Source: Candidatus Vallotia laricis (GTDB lineage: Bacteria; Pseudomonadota; Gammaproteobacteria; Burkholderiales; Burkholderiaceae). Taken from it: 64,000 bases of DNA. Each line of letters begins with the position of its first letter. Position 1 is the stretch's first letter. The DNA is taken from contig NZ_CP047399.1 in the NCBI RefSeq assembly GCF_020541325.1, forward strand, positions 186,001 to 250,000, read 5' to 3'. Position numbers and translations under genes: made by a program. Below are positions 19,181 through 30,020 of the stretch, piece after piece. Under the pieces are notes generated by a model that was not told the origin of the DNA, ran no database searches, and worked only from the letters and a program-made list of their open reading frames with translations.

Positions 19181-21595
19181 TCGGAGTCCCCAAATTTTAT
19201 ATGGCGCTCTGTCCATACCTAGAATGGTAAAAGTGTAGTTTTATGCGAAAAAAACATCAATGCGAACTCTCTTGGCGCTCCAGTGTGAAATCCAGCTTAT
19301 AAAAGATCTTCATTAGTCAATTCTGCATCTCACGCTTTCTGCTAAGTCTGAAAAATACGACGCTGTGGGAAAGCCTCATATCAACGCATGTTTAGGCAAA
19401 GCAAAAGAAGTGTTGATTGCGTCAAAAATTGCAATACTGATATACCTAAAAGCAGTAGGCTGATTAGCATCAAGCTATCTTTTATCACGGAGCCGGGGTG
19501 ACAGCTTATAATACTCTCGCCGTCATGATTGTGCCGGAGTCAATTCACCGTCCATGCAGGGGGTGGTTTTTCTCTACTAGTGCTAACCTGACTTGTGTGG
19601 GTATCATACTAACTACAAATAGCACAACTATAGATCGCGGTGCTGAGTAGATGTAGATAAGAGCCGCTTACGACTCGATGCGAAAACTTATGAGAGTTTT
19701 TTACTGCGAAATTGCGATTTTTTTGCTGCTGATATAAAGTATGAAGGCATCGAATTTTTTTGAGAAAACAGTCGGTAACTACGCAAACCCCCATAATTTT
19801 CTAAGAAATCATTCAGTTCAAGCAGCTTACGTGTTTACCTGATCGATTGCTATAACGAACAACAACCTACTATTTCGGTTGCTGAATTGTCGAATAAGTC
19901 TCTGATAGCCGAGGCCGCCGTCGGATGAGTTAATCGTTTATTATATGAGTGAGAATTACATGTGCTTTATTTTCAATTGAGACCAACATCCCGAAGCACA
20001 CGCTTTAGTTTATATAACTGAGTTAAAATTGGGATGGTATGGATATACCCTCATATATGAAGGATGCACAGGAACACGCCACGAAGCTTACTGAGACAAC
20101 TTGACTTCGATACTAGCTTCCTACCAAATTCAAGTGAATAAGCTAATTTGGGTAGGAGAAATCATTGCTCTCGCGAGCTATGGGCTTTTTTAGTATCTAC
20201 TGCGTCTATTTACCCACATGAAGTACCAACCCAGATAGATACTATGTGCTCATTTTTTAGAAAATCTGCATAGATAGACAGATGGATACTAACCGCGTTA
20301 CGTTGCTTACGACGCTAGTTAAGTAGCAATTTAAGTTATATGTAATATGTTATTTGGTTTAGTACGGTTTTGCGAAACCGCACTAGGTGCGATAGCTACA
20401 TATTATTATGTAGCAATGACAGATATTCTGAGTATTTCTTTCTTAGCGGCTATTCAGCGGAAACTTTGCCACTGCTTTACCTAACTACCATTGCATAGAA
20501 ATATATTTCTGTGGTTTACGAAAAATCCTGAAGGCTTGATTTCTTAATCTGTGATGCATTCTTTAATACTTAAGCGTTTTATCTGTTGAATACTGATTTT
20601 TAGGTGCTCTTGAGTTCAATTGTGTAAATTTCTCTAAAATAGCACGGATTTTATGTAATATTGATCACTAATTTTTTATCGACCGGTTCTTTCCATGCTT
20701 CCGCGCATTCTGAGCCGTCAGCGGGCGGTTAGCGTGAAGATTGATAGCTGGCGCTGCCAATTGATAAAGTGACTCCAATAGATAAACATTTTCTGTAAAT
20801 GGTCTTACTTTACCACTTTCCTCCAAGTGACAAAGTAAGAGAATAAATGTGCTACTGTACTGAAAATTCTATTGTCTATCAAGCTGCGAAATGTGATGTA
20901 ATTTCTCATATAAAGGCAAGCAAACCTATATTTTTTTTGATTAATGAGCACTTAAAAACAATAAAATTGTACATGATGAAGATGCAGTTTACAGCAAGCT
21001 TCAGTGAATTTAGTGAACACTGGCCTGGTATGCAACTGTAGTATGTCCTTACAAGAACAAGTATAAGTTTCGGTTTGGAGCCGAGTCGGGCGATTTTAAT
21101 GCACTATAGTGTCCAAGTTGGACCCGGCGCTACATAAGATGATCACGCTAATCAAGCAACTCGTTTGGTGGCTTTATTCGGTGGCTTTAATGAGCACCTG
21201 TAGTAGATTGAGATATAGTGATTTACCTGATAGGTTTTTACCTATCTGCCTAAACATAATTAATTGATTATGATATCCAACTGATATTGGATATCAAAGT
21301 ACCACTATGGGTGTATCTAGGCGGACAGTCGTTGTAGCATGAAGGGAGTCGATTATTTTCGAGCCGCACTCTCTCTATAGGTTATCGTGTGTTTCAGGTC
21401 TTCAGGTCGATTCGACCCCGCGACTTGCAAGGTATTATTTAATTTCGAGTTATTATTTAATCAGTAACTTTATAACGTAATTAAATAACGCCCTTAAGTT
21501 TTGTAGCATCTTCTGCCTACTAAGCGCTGACCTGTAGAGGAGTAGAACCAGGTCCTTAGACAGTGCATACGGCTTTTTTGTTTTGAGGGTGCTGA
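19181..21595. other. 2.4-kb gene desert between accB and rnb
   Basis: No credible gene on either strand. In Burkholderia this interval carries aroQ, a TlpA-like thioredoxin gene and others. Inverted repeats are frequent: about 20118-20156 (12-bp arms, one bulge), 20395-20402/20407-20414 (8 bp, loop 4), 20802-20840 (9 plus 5 bp, nested), 21229-21235/21240-21246 (7 bp, TTTT loop) and 21271-21280/21287-21296 (10 bp, loop 6). A 64-codon open frame at 20847 is not convincing. Confidence 0.6.
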
Positions 21596-23578
21596 GTGAA
21601 TGTTTTTTTTGAGGAATCCGGTGGCCTTAAGGTTGGAACGGTATTGAACCAACATGGTGATACGTTTCAGGTCGAGTTACTGAGTGGGCGTCGCGCTAAG
21701 GTTAAGAGTAAGGACGTGCTTATTGAGTTTAACAACCCGAGCGCCGCTGATCTAATTCAACAGGCTGATGCGGTATCAAAGGAAATCGATCTAGATTTCT
21801 TGTGGGAAATTTCTCCGTTAGATAAGTTCTTTTTCCTCGACCTAGCTAATGAGTATTTCGGTGGTACGCCAGATCCTGTGCAAAAGAGTGCACTAGTACT
21901 TTGCATGCATAGCTCGCCAATCTACTTCCGACGTAAGGGGCGAGGACAGTACCAGCGTGCGCCTGAAGAGCAGTTAAAAATGGCAATCATAGCGCTTGAG
22001 CGGCGGAGACAACAATCTCTTATCCAGCAGCGGTATGAGAATGAGCTAAAGGCCGGCAGACTACCCTCTGCTTTTGATGGAAAAGTGCTTAGTTTGCTCA
22101 CGCGTGCAGATAAAAATTCGATTGAATACAAAGTGTTAGAGGCAGCTGCGCTGTCATTAGGTAAGTCAGCAGCGCAGCTGATGTTGGACGTCGGTGGTAT
22201 CCAATCAGCACGCGAGTTGCACGAAGCGCAGTTCTTGTCTGAATATTTCCCACATGGTACTGGTTTCCCTGCATTGAACGTTAGTCCACTGCCAGAAGAT
22301 CTAAGTGAGGCGATGGGCGTGCAAGCATTTTCCGTCGACGATATGTCTACCACCGAGATAGACGACGCTTTTTCAGTGCAACGTCTCTCAGGAAATCACG
22401 CTAGAATTGGGATTCATATCGCAGCACCTGCGCTAGGGATCGAGAACGGCGATGCTGTGGATATGATCGCCCGTGCTCGACTGTCAACAGTCTACATGCC
22501 GGGCAGAAAGATCACTATGTTGCCAGATAATTTCGTCGGAACATTTACCCTAAAGGAAGGTGGATTGCGGCCAGCGGTATCACTATACTTGATTATCGAC
22601 ACCTCTACACAGGATATCGTAATATCCGAGACGGTAGTTGAGCGCGTATATATTCTCAGTAATCTGCGACATAACGTGTTAGATGAGATTATTACTGAGC
22701 AAACGCTACAGGACGGTACCCACGACTACCCGCATAAGTATGAAATAGAGGTGCTCTGGCCTTTTGTTAAATCGCTTTACGAGCAACGTCAGAGAGCACG
22801 TATCGGCTACGGTCTTAGGCGCGAGGTACCGCACAATCTTGATTACAGCTTTCATATCTACGGCGAGCACGTTAACATTACACCACGTCGCCGCAGTTCG
22901 CCACTGAATCTAATCGTTGCTGAACTTGCAATTTTAGCTAACAGCCATTGGGGTGCGTTTCTACATGCATATGGTGTTCCGGGTATCTATCGCGCACAGC
23001 GCGCGTTCGGCCCGCATCGAACGAGAATGCAGACTACGCCAGCACCGCACGAAGGGCTGGGGGTTGTGCAGTATGCGTGGAGTACTTCACCGCTTCGTCG
23101 GTATGTTGACTTAGTTAATCAGTGGCAGATTTTAGCGTGTGTACAACATGGAATAACAGCAAAGTTAGCTGCTCCTTTCAAGCCGAAAGACGCAGAACTA
23201 TACGCGATAGTTCGAAATTTTGACGAAACCTATGTAGCCTATGCTGACCATCAGCGGTGTATGGAACATTTTTGGTGTCTGCGCTGGCTAAAGCAAGAAT
23301 GTCGGGACCGGGTAACAGCTACTGTCGTTAAAGACGACACTGTACGACTCGAGGAAGTACCGCTGCTTTTACACGTTCCAGGATTGGGGGTGCATGCTCG
23401 AGGAGTGCGTGTGCTAATCGAGGTAATAACGATTGATGAATTGCGTGTTGAGGCGTTATGCAGACTTATCAAGGTGCTAGATGTGCAGAGCATCACGTGT
23501 AGTGACGAGACGCATAAGAATATAGATGTCTCGTTAGACACGAATAGCGGAACCGCTGTGGAGGCGGCGGCGAGGTGA
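21596..23578 (+). CDS. rnb: Ribonuclease II family exoribonuclease
   Basis: Processive 3-prime to 5-prime exoribonuclease. 660 aa. The RNB catalytic domain shows the acidic cluster SVDDMSTTEIDDAFSV near residue 250, GIHIAAPA, MPGRKITMLPD and, at its end, TSPLRRYVDLVNQWQ. The N-terminal region (VFFEESGGLKVGTVL) matches the Burkholderia form, which is longer than E. coli RNase II at that end. Start GTG 21596 with GAGGG about eight bases upstream. The long acidic C-terminal tail of Burkholderia homologues is mostly missing. aroE and mtgA, which usually follow, are absent. Confidence 0.93.
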   Translation: MNVFFEESGGLKVGTVLNQHGDTFQVELLSGRRAKVKSKDVLIEFNNPSAADLIQQADAVSKEIDLDFLWEISPLDKFFFLDLANEYFGGTPDPVQKSALVLCMHSSPIYFRRKGRGQYQRAPEEQLKMAIIALERRRQQSLIQQRYENELKAGRLPSAFDGKVLSLLTRADKNSIEYKVLEAAALSLGKSAAQLMLDVGGIQSARELHEAQFLSEYFPHGTGFPALNVSPLPEDLSEAMGVQAFSVDDMSTTEIDDAFSVQRLSGNHARIGIHIAAPALGIENGDAVDMIARARLSTVYMPGRKITMLPDNFVGTFTLKEGGLRPAVSLYLIIDTSTQDIVISETVVERVYILSNLRHNVLDEIITEQTLQDGTHDYPHKYEIEVLWPFVKSLYEQRQRARIGYGLRREVPHNLDYSFHIYGEHVNITPRRRSSPLNLIVAELAILANSHWGAFLHAYGVPGIYRAQRAFGPHRTRMQTTPAPHEGLGVVQYAWSTSPLRRYVDLVNQWQILACVQHGITAKLAAPFKPKDAELYAIVRNFDETYVAYADHQRCMEHFWCLRWLKQECRDRVTATVVKDDTVRLEEVPLLLHVPGLGVHARGVRVLIEVITIDELRVEALCRLIKVLDVQSITCSDETHKNIDVSLDTNSGTAVEAAAR

Positions 23579-24065
23579 TGAAATAATCTTTTCGTCCCAT
23601 GCCTGTATCTAGAGACTTAAAAAGGTATTGTGACTGACTGCAGTCTGATTGGAGGTGCAGTTGATATTCTATTCTAGAATAGGCTTAAATGCAAGCTTAT
23701 AGGTATATTACTCTGTCGGTCAAGAATTACTTAGCAGATAACGCATAACTTATTTATATCTCGCGATAAGATCTATCAGTGGGAATTTTCTTGATGCTTT
23801 AGTTAGCTTTAGTTAAATGAGGTAACGGCATTTATTATATACGGGTGACGGCGCATATATCTTTTAAGAAAAAAGTTCACACAAAATCTATGTCAATACA
23901 TTGACGCTGGAATGAATGATGATAGCTAAAAACAGGATGATCAGTACTGCGAGATCTAGTGGGAACTGTAATTAGATATTCTGTCTTATGACAGAATATA
24001 ATTCACCGTAGCAATACTATTTCTCGGGAAAAAACTTTTTATGATACTTTTTTGCAAACCTAATC
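23579..24065. other. Gap between rnb and pyrF
   Basis: 487 bp, AT-rich, no gene seen. Short repeated TTTAGTTAGCTTTAGTTA near 23800 and an ATTCTGTCTTATGACAGAAT hairpin near 23978. Nothing else I can interpret. Confidence 0.5.
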
Positions 24066-24878
24066 ATGTCTTTTATTACCACCCTTGAGGGCTCTTGGCA
24101 GCGCACACAATCATTGCTATGCGTTGGGCTTGACCCTGAGCCATCGCTCTTTCCACCGCATCTATCTGGCTATGATGATGCAATATTCATGTTCTGCCGC
24201 GATATCGTTGATGCCACTGCGCCATATGCTAGCTCATTTAAGCCGCAGATCGCCTATTTCTCTGCGCATAGAGCAGAAGATCAACTCGAGGCATTAATCG
24301 CGCATATTCACTTACGTCATCCGGGTCTGCCAGTAGTACTCGACGCTAAGCGTGGCGATATCGGTAGCACTGCCGAGCAGTATGCGCGTGAAGTATTTGA
24401 GCGATATCAAGCCGATGCAGTAACAGTCAATCCTTATATGGGGTTCGACTCGATTAAACCGTATATTGCGTATCAGGATAAGGGTGTAATGATTTTATGC
24501 CGAACGTCGAATCCAGGTGGCTCGGACTTGCAGCTTCTTAATATTGGGGGGAGACCTCTATATCAGCATATCGCGGCACTTGCTGCCGAGGAATGGAATA
24601 CAAGCGGACAGCTTGGGCTCGTCGTAGGCGCAACTTTTTCAAAGGAAATTCATGCGGTCCGCCAGCTTGTCGATGTAATGCCACTACTGATCCCCGGAAT
24701 TGGTGTGCAAGGCGGTAATATTAAGGCAGCAGTTAATGCGGGTCGCATAGCTAATGGCACTGGCATGATCATCAACTCGTCGCGCGCGATTTTATACGCT
24801 GGTAATGGTGAGGACTTCGCATGCTCTGCAGCTGATGCTGCATGCGACATGCGTAACACGATTAACGCTTACCGCTAA
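24066..24878 (+). CDS. pyrF: Orotidine 5-phosphate decarboxylase (type 2)
   Basis: Last step of UMP synthesis. 270 aa, the longer subfamily found in Burkholderia and mycobacteria. Catalytic lysine and aspartates are in [18 protein letters not shown] near residue 93; substrate-binding segments CVGLDPEP at the N-terminus, [10 protein letters not shown] and [10 protein letters not shown] follow. ATG start directly gives the family N-terminus. It is convergent with pgpA; the Burkholderia neighbourhood maeB-thiL-pgpA-pyrF is conserved. Confidence 0.95.
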   Translation: MSFITTLEGSWQRTQSLLCVGLDPEPSLFPPHLSGYDDAIFMFCRDIVDATAPYASSFKPQIAYFSAHRAEDQLEALIAHIHLRHPGLPVVLDAKRGDIGSTAEQYAREVFERYQADAVTVNPYMGFDSIKPYIAYQDKGVMILCRTSNPGGSDLQLLNIGGRPLYQHIAALAAEEWNTSGQLGLVVGATFSKEIHAVRQLVDVMPLLIPGIGVQGGNIKAAVNAGRIANGTGMIINSSRAILYAGNGEDFACSAADAACDMRNTINAYR

Positions 24879-25062
24879 CTAAGCTGACGGATTTCCAGTA
24901 CTTTTTCGTACGATAGCTCAAGTATAATAGGCTACCTATTCTGATAGCGGATATGCTTATAGCCGCTATTACTCGACGACAACTGGAATGATAATCATAA
25001 GCTGCACGTTTCTCAAAACGTCAATATGTGTTTTTAGTAAAAGGAACTTTTAGTCAGCTAAC
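24879..25062. other. pyrF-pgpA convergent spacer
   Basis: Contains a 7-bp stem (ATAGCGG / CCGCTAT, 24944-24950 and 24963-24969). Nothing else recognised. Confidence 0.4.
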
Positions 25063-25088
25063 CTCTCAATATTACTTAATATTGAGAG
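25063..25088 (-). terminator. Hairpin over the pgpA stop codon
   Basis: Perfect 12-bp arms (25063-25074 and 25077-25088) with a 2-base loop. In the mRNA the left arm covers the last codons (SLNI), the loop is the AG of the final Lys codon and the right arm begins with its last A and the stop. This is the same architecture as at the end of the pfkB-family gene. No U run follows. Confidence 0.65.
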
Positions 25089-25641
25089 AGTGTACTAGCG
25101 TCATGACACTGAGCGTGAAGAGTGCCGCAATGATGTCATCGAACATGATGCCAAAACTACCCGATAACCTTCTATGAAAATAGCGGATTGGTGGTGGCTT
25201 AACTATGTCGAATAAGCGAAACACCAGAAAAGCGCCGAGTTGGTAAATACAGTTTGTGGGCATTACAAGTAGCATGACTACCCAAATTGCAACAATTTCG
25301 TCCCAAACTACAGCACCCGGATCTTTCTCGCCCATATGTCGTGCTGTGAAGCCGGTAAAACCGCACCCAGTGGCAAAGCTAATGGCAATCAGTACCCACC
25401 ACTGCAGAACGCTTAGGTAAGGATTTAATACGATAAACAATATCCATCCAAATATAGTTCCTATTGTACCCGGAATTACCTGTGATAGTCCACTGCCAAA
25501 ACCAAATGATAACACGTGTAAAGGATGGGACAACATGAATCGCATAGTAGCGCTTGAGCGTGGTTTTGCATCAGCATCGGACTGAATCACGAGCGCTCTG
25601 CGCGTCTGATATGGATTAGGGTGGGAGGAGTCATTCTTCAT
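25072..25641 (-). CDS. pgpA: Phosphatidylglycerophosphatase A
   Basis: Dephosphorylates phosphatidylglycerophosphate to phosphatidylglycerol in the inner membrane. 189 aa from ATG 25641, which overlaps the end of thiL by 11 bases, as expected for translational coupling. Motifs: GSGLSQVIPGTIGTI, the catalytic WDEIVAIWV and FRLFDIVKPPPI, and a final FDDIIAALF; several hydrophobic helices. The coding end is part of a perfect hairpin. Confidence 0.93.
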   Translation of the reverse strand: MKNDSSHPNPYQTRRALVIQSDADAKPRSSATMRFMLSHPLHVLSFGFGSGLSQVIPGTIGTIFGWILFIVLNPYLSVLQWWVLIAISFATGCGFTGFTARHMGEKDPGAVVWDEIVAIWVVMLLVMPTNCIYQLGAFLVFRLFDIVKPPPIRYFHRRLSGSFGIMFDDIIAALFTLSVMTLVHSLNIK

Positions 25642-26656
25642 TGAAATGATCAAAACTGCGCCAGGTTGTGCTAATTGGAAATCCGGACCCATCGAACCAA
25701 TGCGCTTTGTGCGCGTTAATCACGCTGGTATTGCCTTCGGCTGAGTCAGCAAGGTTGTGTATTGTACCTATCCGCGTAAGCGGCACGCCAATGCGTGGAA
25801 TAAGTGCAAGCAGCGTGTCACGGCGACTGGGCGGCGCCGTGAAACATAGCTCGTAGTCATCACCACCTTCAACGGCGCATTGATATTGAATCGACAGGGG
25901 TTGCGCACGCAGTGTAGATGAGCGTGGCAGTGAGTCGACATCTACACGCGCCGCTACCTTAGAACGCTCTAAAATATGTGACAAATCTCCGGCTAACCCA
26001 TCGGACAAATCAAGCGCCGCATGCGCAACACCTCTTAGCTCCATGCCGAGAGCAATACGCGGCTCTGGCATTTGAAGAGCATAACGTAATGCAGGTAATT
26101 CATCTGGAGCGAGCGGCCATTCGCCGCGCAGTGCACCTAGTGCTAGGCGCGCGTTACCCAGCTCGCCGGATACCCAGATATCATCGCCAGGCTGGGCAGC
26201 ATCGCGGCGTAACGCTTGGCCACAGGGTACGTCACCAAACACGGTGATACAGATATTCAGGGGTCCCGCAGTAGTATCTCCGCCCACCAACTCGCAGCCA
26301 TAGCGATCCGCTAGCGCGAATAAACCGTGCACAAATTCATCGAGCCAGTCCTGGCGTGACGCGCTTACATCCGGCAGTGCTAGTGCTAATGTGAACGCTC
26401 GTGGTTCAGCTCCCATAGCCGCTAGATCTGATAAGTTAACCGCTAACGCTTTATGTCCTAGTGTTTCTGGAGGGACGTCAGAGAAGAAATGGCATCCTTC
26501 GAGAAGCATATCGGTAGACACTGCCAATTCGTGATCTGGTCGCCCAGCAAGCAAAGCGCAATCGTCTCCAATTCCTAGTACGGCTGCATGGCGTGGTTGC
26601 CTTCGCTGAGCAGAATAGCGATCAATAAGGCTGAATTCAGATAAAAATGTCGGCAT
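25631..26656 (-). CDS. thiL: Thiamine-monophosphate kinase
   Basis: Phosphorylates TMP to the cofactor thiamine pyrophosphate, which the transketolase in this window needs. 341 aa from ATG 26656 (PTFLSEFSLIDRY); further upstream starts lack homology. Motifs: GIGDDCALL, STDMLLEGCHFF, NLSDLAAMGAEP, VGGDTT, ALDLSDGLAGDL and EGGDDYELCF. It is divergent from maeB with 163 bp between starts, and overlaps pgpA. Confidence 0.95.
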   Translation of the reverse strand: MPTFLSEFSLIDRYSAQRRQPRHAAVLGIGDDCALLAGRPDHELAVSTDMLLEGCHFFSDVPPETLGHKALAVNLSDLAAMGAEPRAFTLALALPDVSASRQDWLDEFVHGLFALADRYGCELVGGDTTAGPLNICITVFGDVPCGQALRRDAAQPGDDIWVSGELGNARLALGALRGEWPLAPDELPALRYALQMPEPRIALGMELRGVAHAALDLSDGLAGDLSHILERSKVAARVDVDSLPRSSTLRAQPLSIQYQCAVEGGDDYELCFTAPPSRRDTLLALIPRIGVPLTRIGTIHNLADSAEGNTSVINAHKAHWFDGSGFPISTTWRSFDHFNEE

Positions 26657-26819
26657 AATGCGGGACGAAGCTTGCATAATAAGGATGCGCACTACGTCGT
26701 GCGCGCCATAGTCGCATAGTATTGTCACTACTGCGGATATTGAAAGTACCCGTTGAGGGTTGGCTAGTAACGTTACAATGCGGCTAAACACGCATTCTAA
26801 TCCGCACTGACAGACCATT

Positions 26820-29144
26820 ATGTTGACATCAACCAATAGTAAGTTACGCGAAGCCGCGCTTGATTATCACGAATTCCCGACACCAGGGAAGATATCTATC
26901 ATGCCCACTAAGCAGATTACTAATCAGCGCGACCTCGCCCTGGCCTATTCTCCAGGCGTCGCGGCTGCGTGCGAAGAGATCGTCGCCGATCCCCTCAACG
27001 TGTCGCGTTTCACTGCACGCAGTAATTTAGTAGGCGTAATATCGAACGGTACAGCCGTTCTCGGTCTAGGTGATATTGGCCCGCTTGCAGCTAAGCCGGT
27101 AATGGAAGGTAAAGCCGTACTTTTTAAAAAGTTTGCTGGTATCGATGTATTTGATATTGAACTAAATGAGAAAGACCCAAAAAAGCTGATCGAAGTCATT
27201 GCCTCTCTAGAGCCGACTTTCGGGGGTATTAACCTGGAGGATATTAAGGCACCCGATTGCTTTACAATCGAACGCGAGTGCCGTAAGCGAATGAAGATAC
27301 CAGTATTTCATGACGATCAGCATGGTACCGCGATTGTAGTTGCTGCGGCCGTGACGAACGGGTTAAAGATCGTCGAAAAACTGATCGGCGAGGTGAAGGT
27401 TGTAGCTTCCGGAGCTGGTGCCGCGGCATTAGCATGCTTGAATTTACTACTTGATATGGGGCTAAAGCGCGAGAACATATTTGTTACAGATCTAGCTGGT
27501 GTTGTCTACGAAGGCCGCACAGAGCTAATGGATTCAGAAAAAGCGCTGTTTAAGCAGATCACCAATGCTCGCACATTATCCGATGTCATTGGTGGTGCGG
27601 ACGTATTTCTTGGTTTGTCTGCCGCTGGCGTGCTCAAGCCAGATATGGTGAAGAAAATGGCGGCCCGTCCTCTGATCCTAGCGCTAGCTAATCCGACGCC
27701 CGAAATCTTACCGGAGGTTGCACTCCAGGTGCGTCCAGATGCAATTCTGGCAACTGGACGAGCAGATTATCCGAACCAAGTCAATAATGTTTTATGTTTT
27801 CCTTTCATTTTTCGTGGCGCACTTGATGCTGGTGCGACTACAATCACTAAAGAGATGGAAATAGCTGCAGTCAACGCGATTGCTGAACTAACACGCCAAG
27901 AGCAAAGCGATATTGTGACGACAGCATATGGGATCCAAGATATGACCTTTGGTCCCGAGTACCTGATTCCAAAACCGTTCGATCCAAGACTAATTATAAA
28001 AGTTGCACCAGCAGTAGTACAGGCTGCAATGAATTGTCGAGTCGCAACGCGGCCAATTGAAGATATGGAAGCTTACAAGCAACATCTTCAGAAATTCGTG
28101 TATCACAGCGGTACGGCGATGAAGCCAATTTTCCAAATCGCGCGAGGGATTAGTACGAACAATAAGCGCATTGTGTTCGCCGAGGGGGAGGAGGAGCGTA
28201 TTCTACGAGCAGCACAAATTGTAGTGGATGAGCAGTTAGCTCAGCCTATCTTAATCGGCCGACCGGCTATAATCGAGCAACGTATTGCTCGCTACGGGCT
28301 GCGCCTTATAGCTGGGGAGGATTTCACGATCGTTAATACTAGCCACGATAAGCGTTATCGAGATTTCTGGCAGACATATTTTAATATGATGGCGCGCAAA
28401 GGCATGACGCGGCAGCTAGCAAAGGTCGAAATGCGGCGGAGAACAACGCTAATCGGCTCAATGCTATTGCTTAAGGGCGAAGCTGACGGGATGATCTGCG
28501 GCACGATTTCGACCACGCACCGGCACTTGCACTTTATCGACCAGGTTATTGGAAAGCGCGCGGGATGCTCTGTCTACGCGGCGATGAATTGCCTAGTGTT
28601 GCCAAGTAGACAGATCTTCCTTGTTGATACTCACGTAAATGTTGACCCAACTCCAGAAGAACTAGTCGAGATCACGTTAATGGCTGCTGATGAGGTGCGT
28701 CGTTTTGGTATTGAGCCGAAGATTGCTCTGTTGTCTCACTCTAATTTTGGTTCAAGCAACGCGCCAAGCGCTAAGAAGATGCGTGACACGCTAGCGTTAC
28801 TGAAAAAACATGCACCACAATTACAGATCGATGGTGAAATGCATGGTGATGTCGCGCTCAATGCAGGTCGGTGCAAGTGCGATCTACCAGAGGTAATGCT
28901 TGATGGCGAAGCAAACCTGTTGATCCTACCTAATATTGATGCAGCTAATATTTCATATAATTTGCTTAAGACTACGGCAGGAAATAATATTGCAATCGGG
29001 CCAATTCTGCTAGGATCAGCAAAACCAGTGCACGTATTAACCGAGTCCGCGACTGTACGTCGCATCGTGAATATGACGGCGCTACTGGTTGCTGATGCGG
29101 CTGCAGCTAGCAACCAGTTTGAGAGCATAATAAACCGTGATTAG
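26820..29144 (+). CDS. maeB: NADP-dependent malic enzyme with phosphotransacetylase-like C-terminal domain
   Basis: Oxidative decarboxylation of malate to pyruvate. 774 aa in two parts: a malic-enzyme domain (residues 1-430, with LALAYSPGVA, VFHDDQHGTAIV, ASGAGAAALACLNLL and LANPTPEI) and a phosphate-acetyl/butyryl-transferase-like domain (KRIVFAEGEEERILRA, LLSHSNFGSSNAPSA, DGEMHGDVAL) that is usually regulatory. Start ATG 26820 at the divergent junction with thiL. Length equals free-living relatives, so this multidomain enzyme is not eroding. Confidence 0.95.
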   Translation: MLTSTNSKLREAALDYHEFPTPGKISIMPTKQITNQRDLALAYSPGVAAACEEIVADPLNVSRFTARSNLVGVISNGTAVLGLGDIGPLAAKPVMEGKAVLFKKFAGIDVFDIELNEKDPKKLIEVIASLEPTFGGINLEDIKAPDCFTIERECRKRMKIPVFHDDQHGTAIVVAAAVTNGLKIVEKLIGEVKVVASGAGAAALACLNLLLDMGLKRENIFVTDLAGVVYEGRTELMDSEKALFKQITNARTLSDVIGGADVFLGLSAAGVLKPDMVKKMAARPLILALANPTPEILPEVALQVRPDAILATGRADYPNQVNNVLCFPFIFRGALDAGATTITKEMEIAAVNAIAELTRQEQSDIVTTAYGIQDMTFGPEYLIPKPFDPRLIIKVAPAVVQAAMNCRVATRPIEDMEAYKQHLQKFVYHSGTAMKPIFQIARGISTNNKRIVFAEGEEERILRAAQIVVDEQLAQPILIGRPAIIEQRIARYGLRLIAGEDFTIVNTSHDKRYRDFWQTYFNMMARKGMTRQLAKVEMRRRTTLIGSMLLLKGEADGMICGTISTTHRHLHFIDQVIGKRAGCSVYAAMNCLVLPSRQIFLVDTHVNVDPTPEELVEITLMAADEVRRFGIEPKIALLSHSNFGSSNAPSAKKMRDTLALLKKHAPQLQIDGEMHGDVALNAGRCKCDLPEVMLDGEANLLILPNIDAANISYNLLKTTAGNNIAIGPILLGSAKPVHVLTESATVRRIVNMTALLVADAAAASNQFESIINRD

Positions 29145-29601
29145 CGAGACTAGTTTGGTCACTACAGCGCGGCATATAACATATAGGAGCGTGCCCGTAT
29201 CGGATCTAAATAAATAAAAGAATACATTAAAAAATGAGGTAATCAGTCTAGGATTTGTATGGAAACCTTTTTCTTATAATCCTGTGATTCGCGCAAAAAA
29301 CAAAGTGTACTCTTATACCTTTAATCTCATTGCGTCCGGATGCTATAAAGGAAATATTCCGGACGCAATCTAATGCGTGATAATAGTGTCGATTAGCTAA
29401 ATTTAGATGTCTGTATAGACACTTGAGTCACAATAGACTGCAAGCTTTATATTAAAAATGAGCCTAGCAGTTGTCTAACACCATTGATTATTAAGGTGAT
29501 TCAGGATAACCTTAAATTATTAAATACCTCATTGTCTGTTTCTCGAACTGAGAAGCAGACAATGAGGTAGCAGTATTACGGTGTATTTTGTGACTATTCC
29601 G
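29145..29601. other. Gap after maeB with two strong inverted repeats
   Basis: No gene. One perfect 12-bp repeat (29329-29340 / 29358-29369, loop 17) and one 20-bp stem with a single T-G wobble (29525-29544 / 29550-29569, loop 5) lie within 250 bp. Neither has a T run on the plus strand. The second is far more stable than a usual terminator. Confidence 0.7.
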
Positions 29602-29812
29602 TTACTGTCCACCTAACTTGGTTCCAATAGCATGTGTAAGGCGCACAATATGCGTTGCCATTGCACTTGTTTCCAGCTTATCAGGCTCAGTAATATATTC
29701 GGTTTTCGAGTCAATCAGCACCCCGGGGTCAGCACTATAGTGCTATATAGTACACAGCAAAACGCCATGCAGATTCTCGTTGGGTAAAAATTGCCTGCGA
29801 AAGAGTACCGAA
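29602..29812 (-). pseudogene. Remnant of an unidentified minus-strand gene
   Basis: Reading the minus strand to a TAA at 29602-29604 gives a protein-like C-terminus (GVLIDSKTEYITEPDKLE, then ATHIVRLTHAIGTKLGGQ). The frame continues upstream through an in-frame TAG near 29748 into another protein-like stretch (QFLPNENLHGVLL). The composition looks coding rather than random. I do not recognise the family. The premature stop and lack of an N-terminal half suggest a decayed gene. Confidence 0.35.
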
Positions 29813-30020
29813 TTATACCGGCAAATATTATTTCTATTTTACTAGTGACCATTACATATTTTTCAAATAAATTTGTGATAAGTAGTAACACGTATTCGCA
29901 AAGGGTCGTGAGTGTATTTTTATGCCAAACAATTACAGATTGTTTGGCAGCGTACTGCGCTAAAAAACGCTGAAGTGAGCAGCGCTGTATGTCGGCGCGC
30001 TGCTGCCTAATAGAGGGAAC

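Noticed and set aside
20847-21041. 64-codon open frame in the accB-rnb desert
   Set aside because: No homology, no start signal, and chance open frames of this size are expected.
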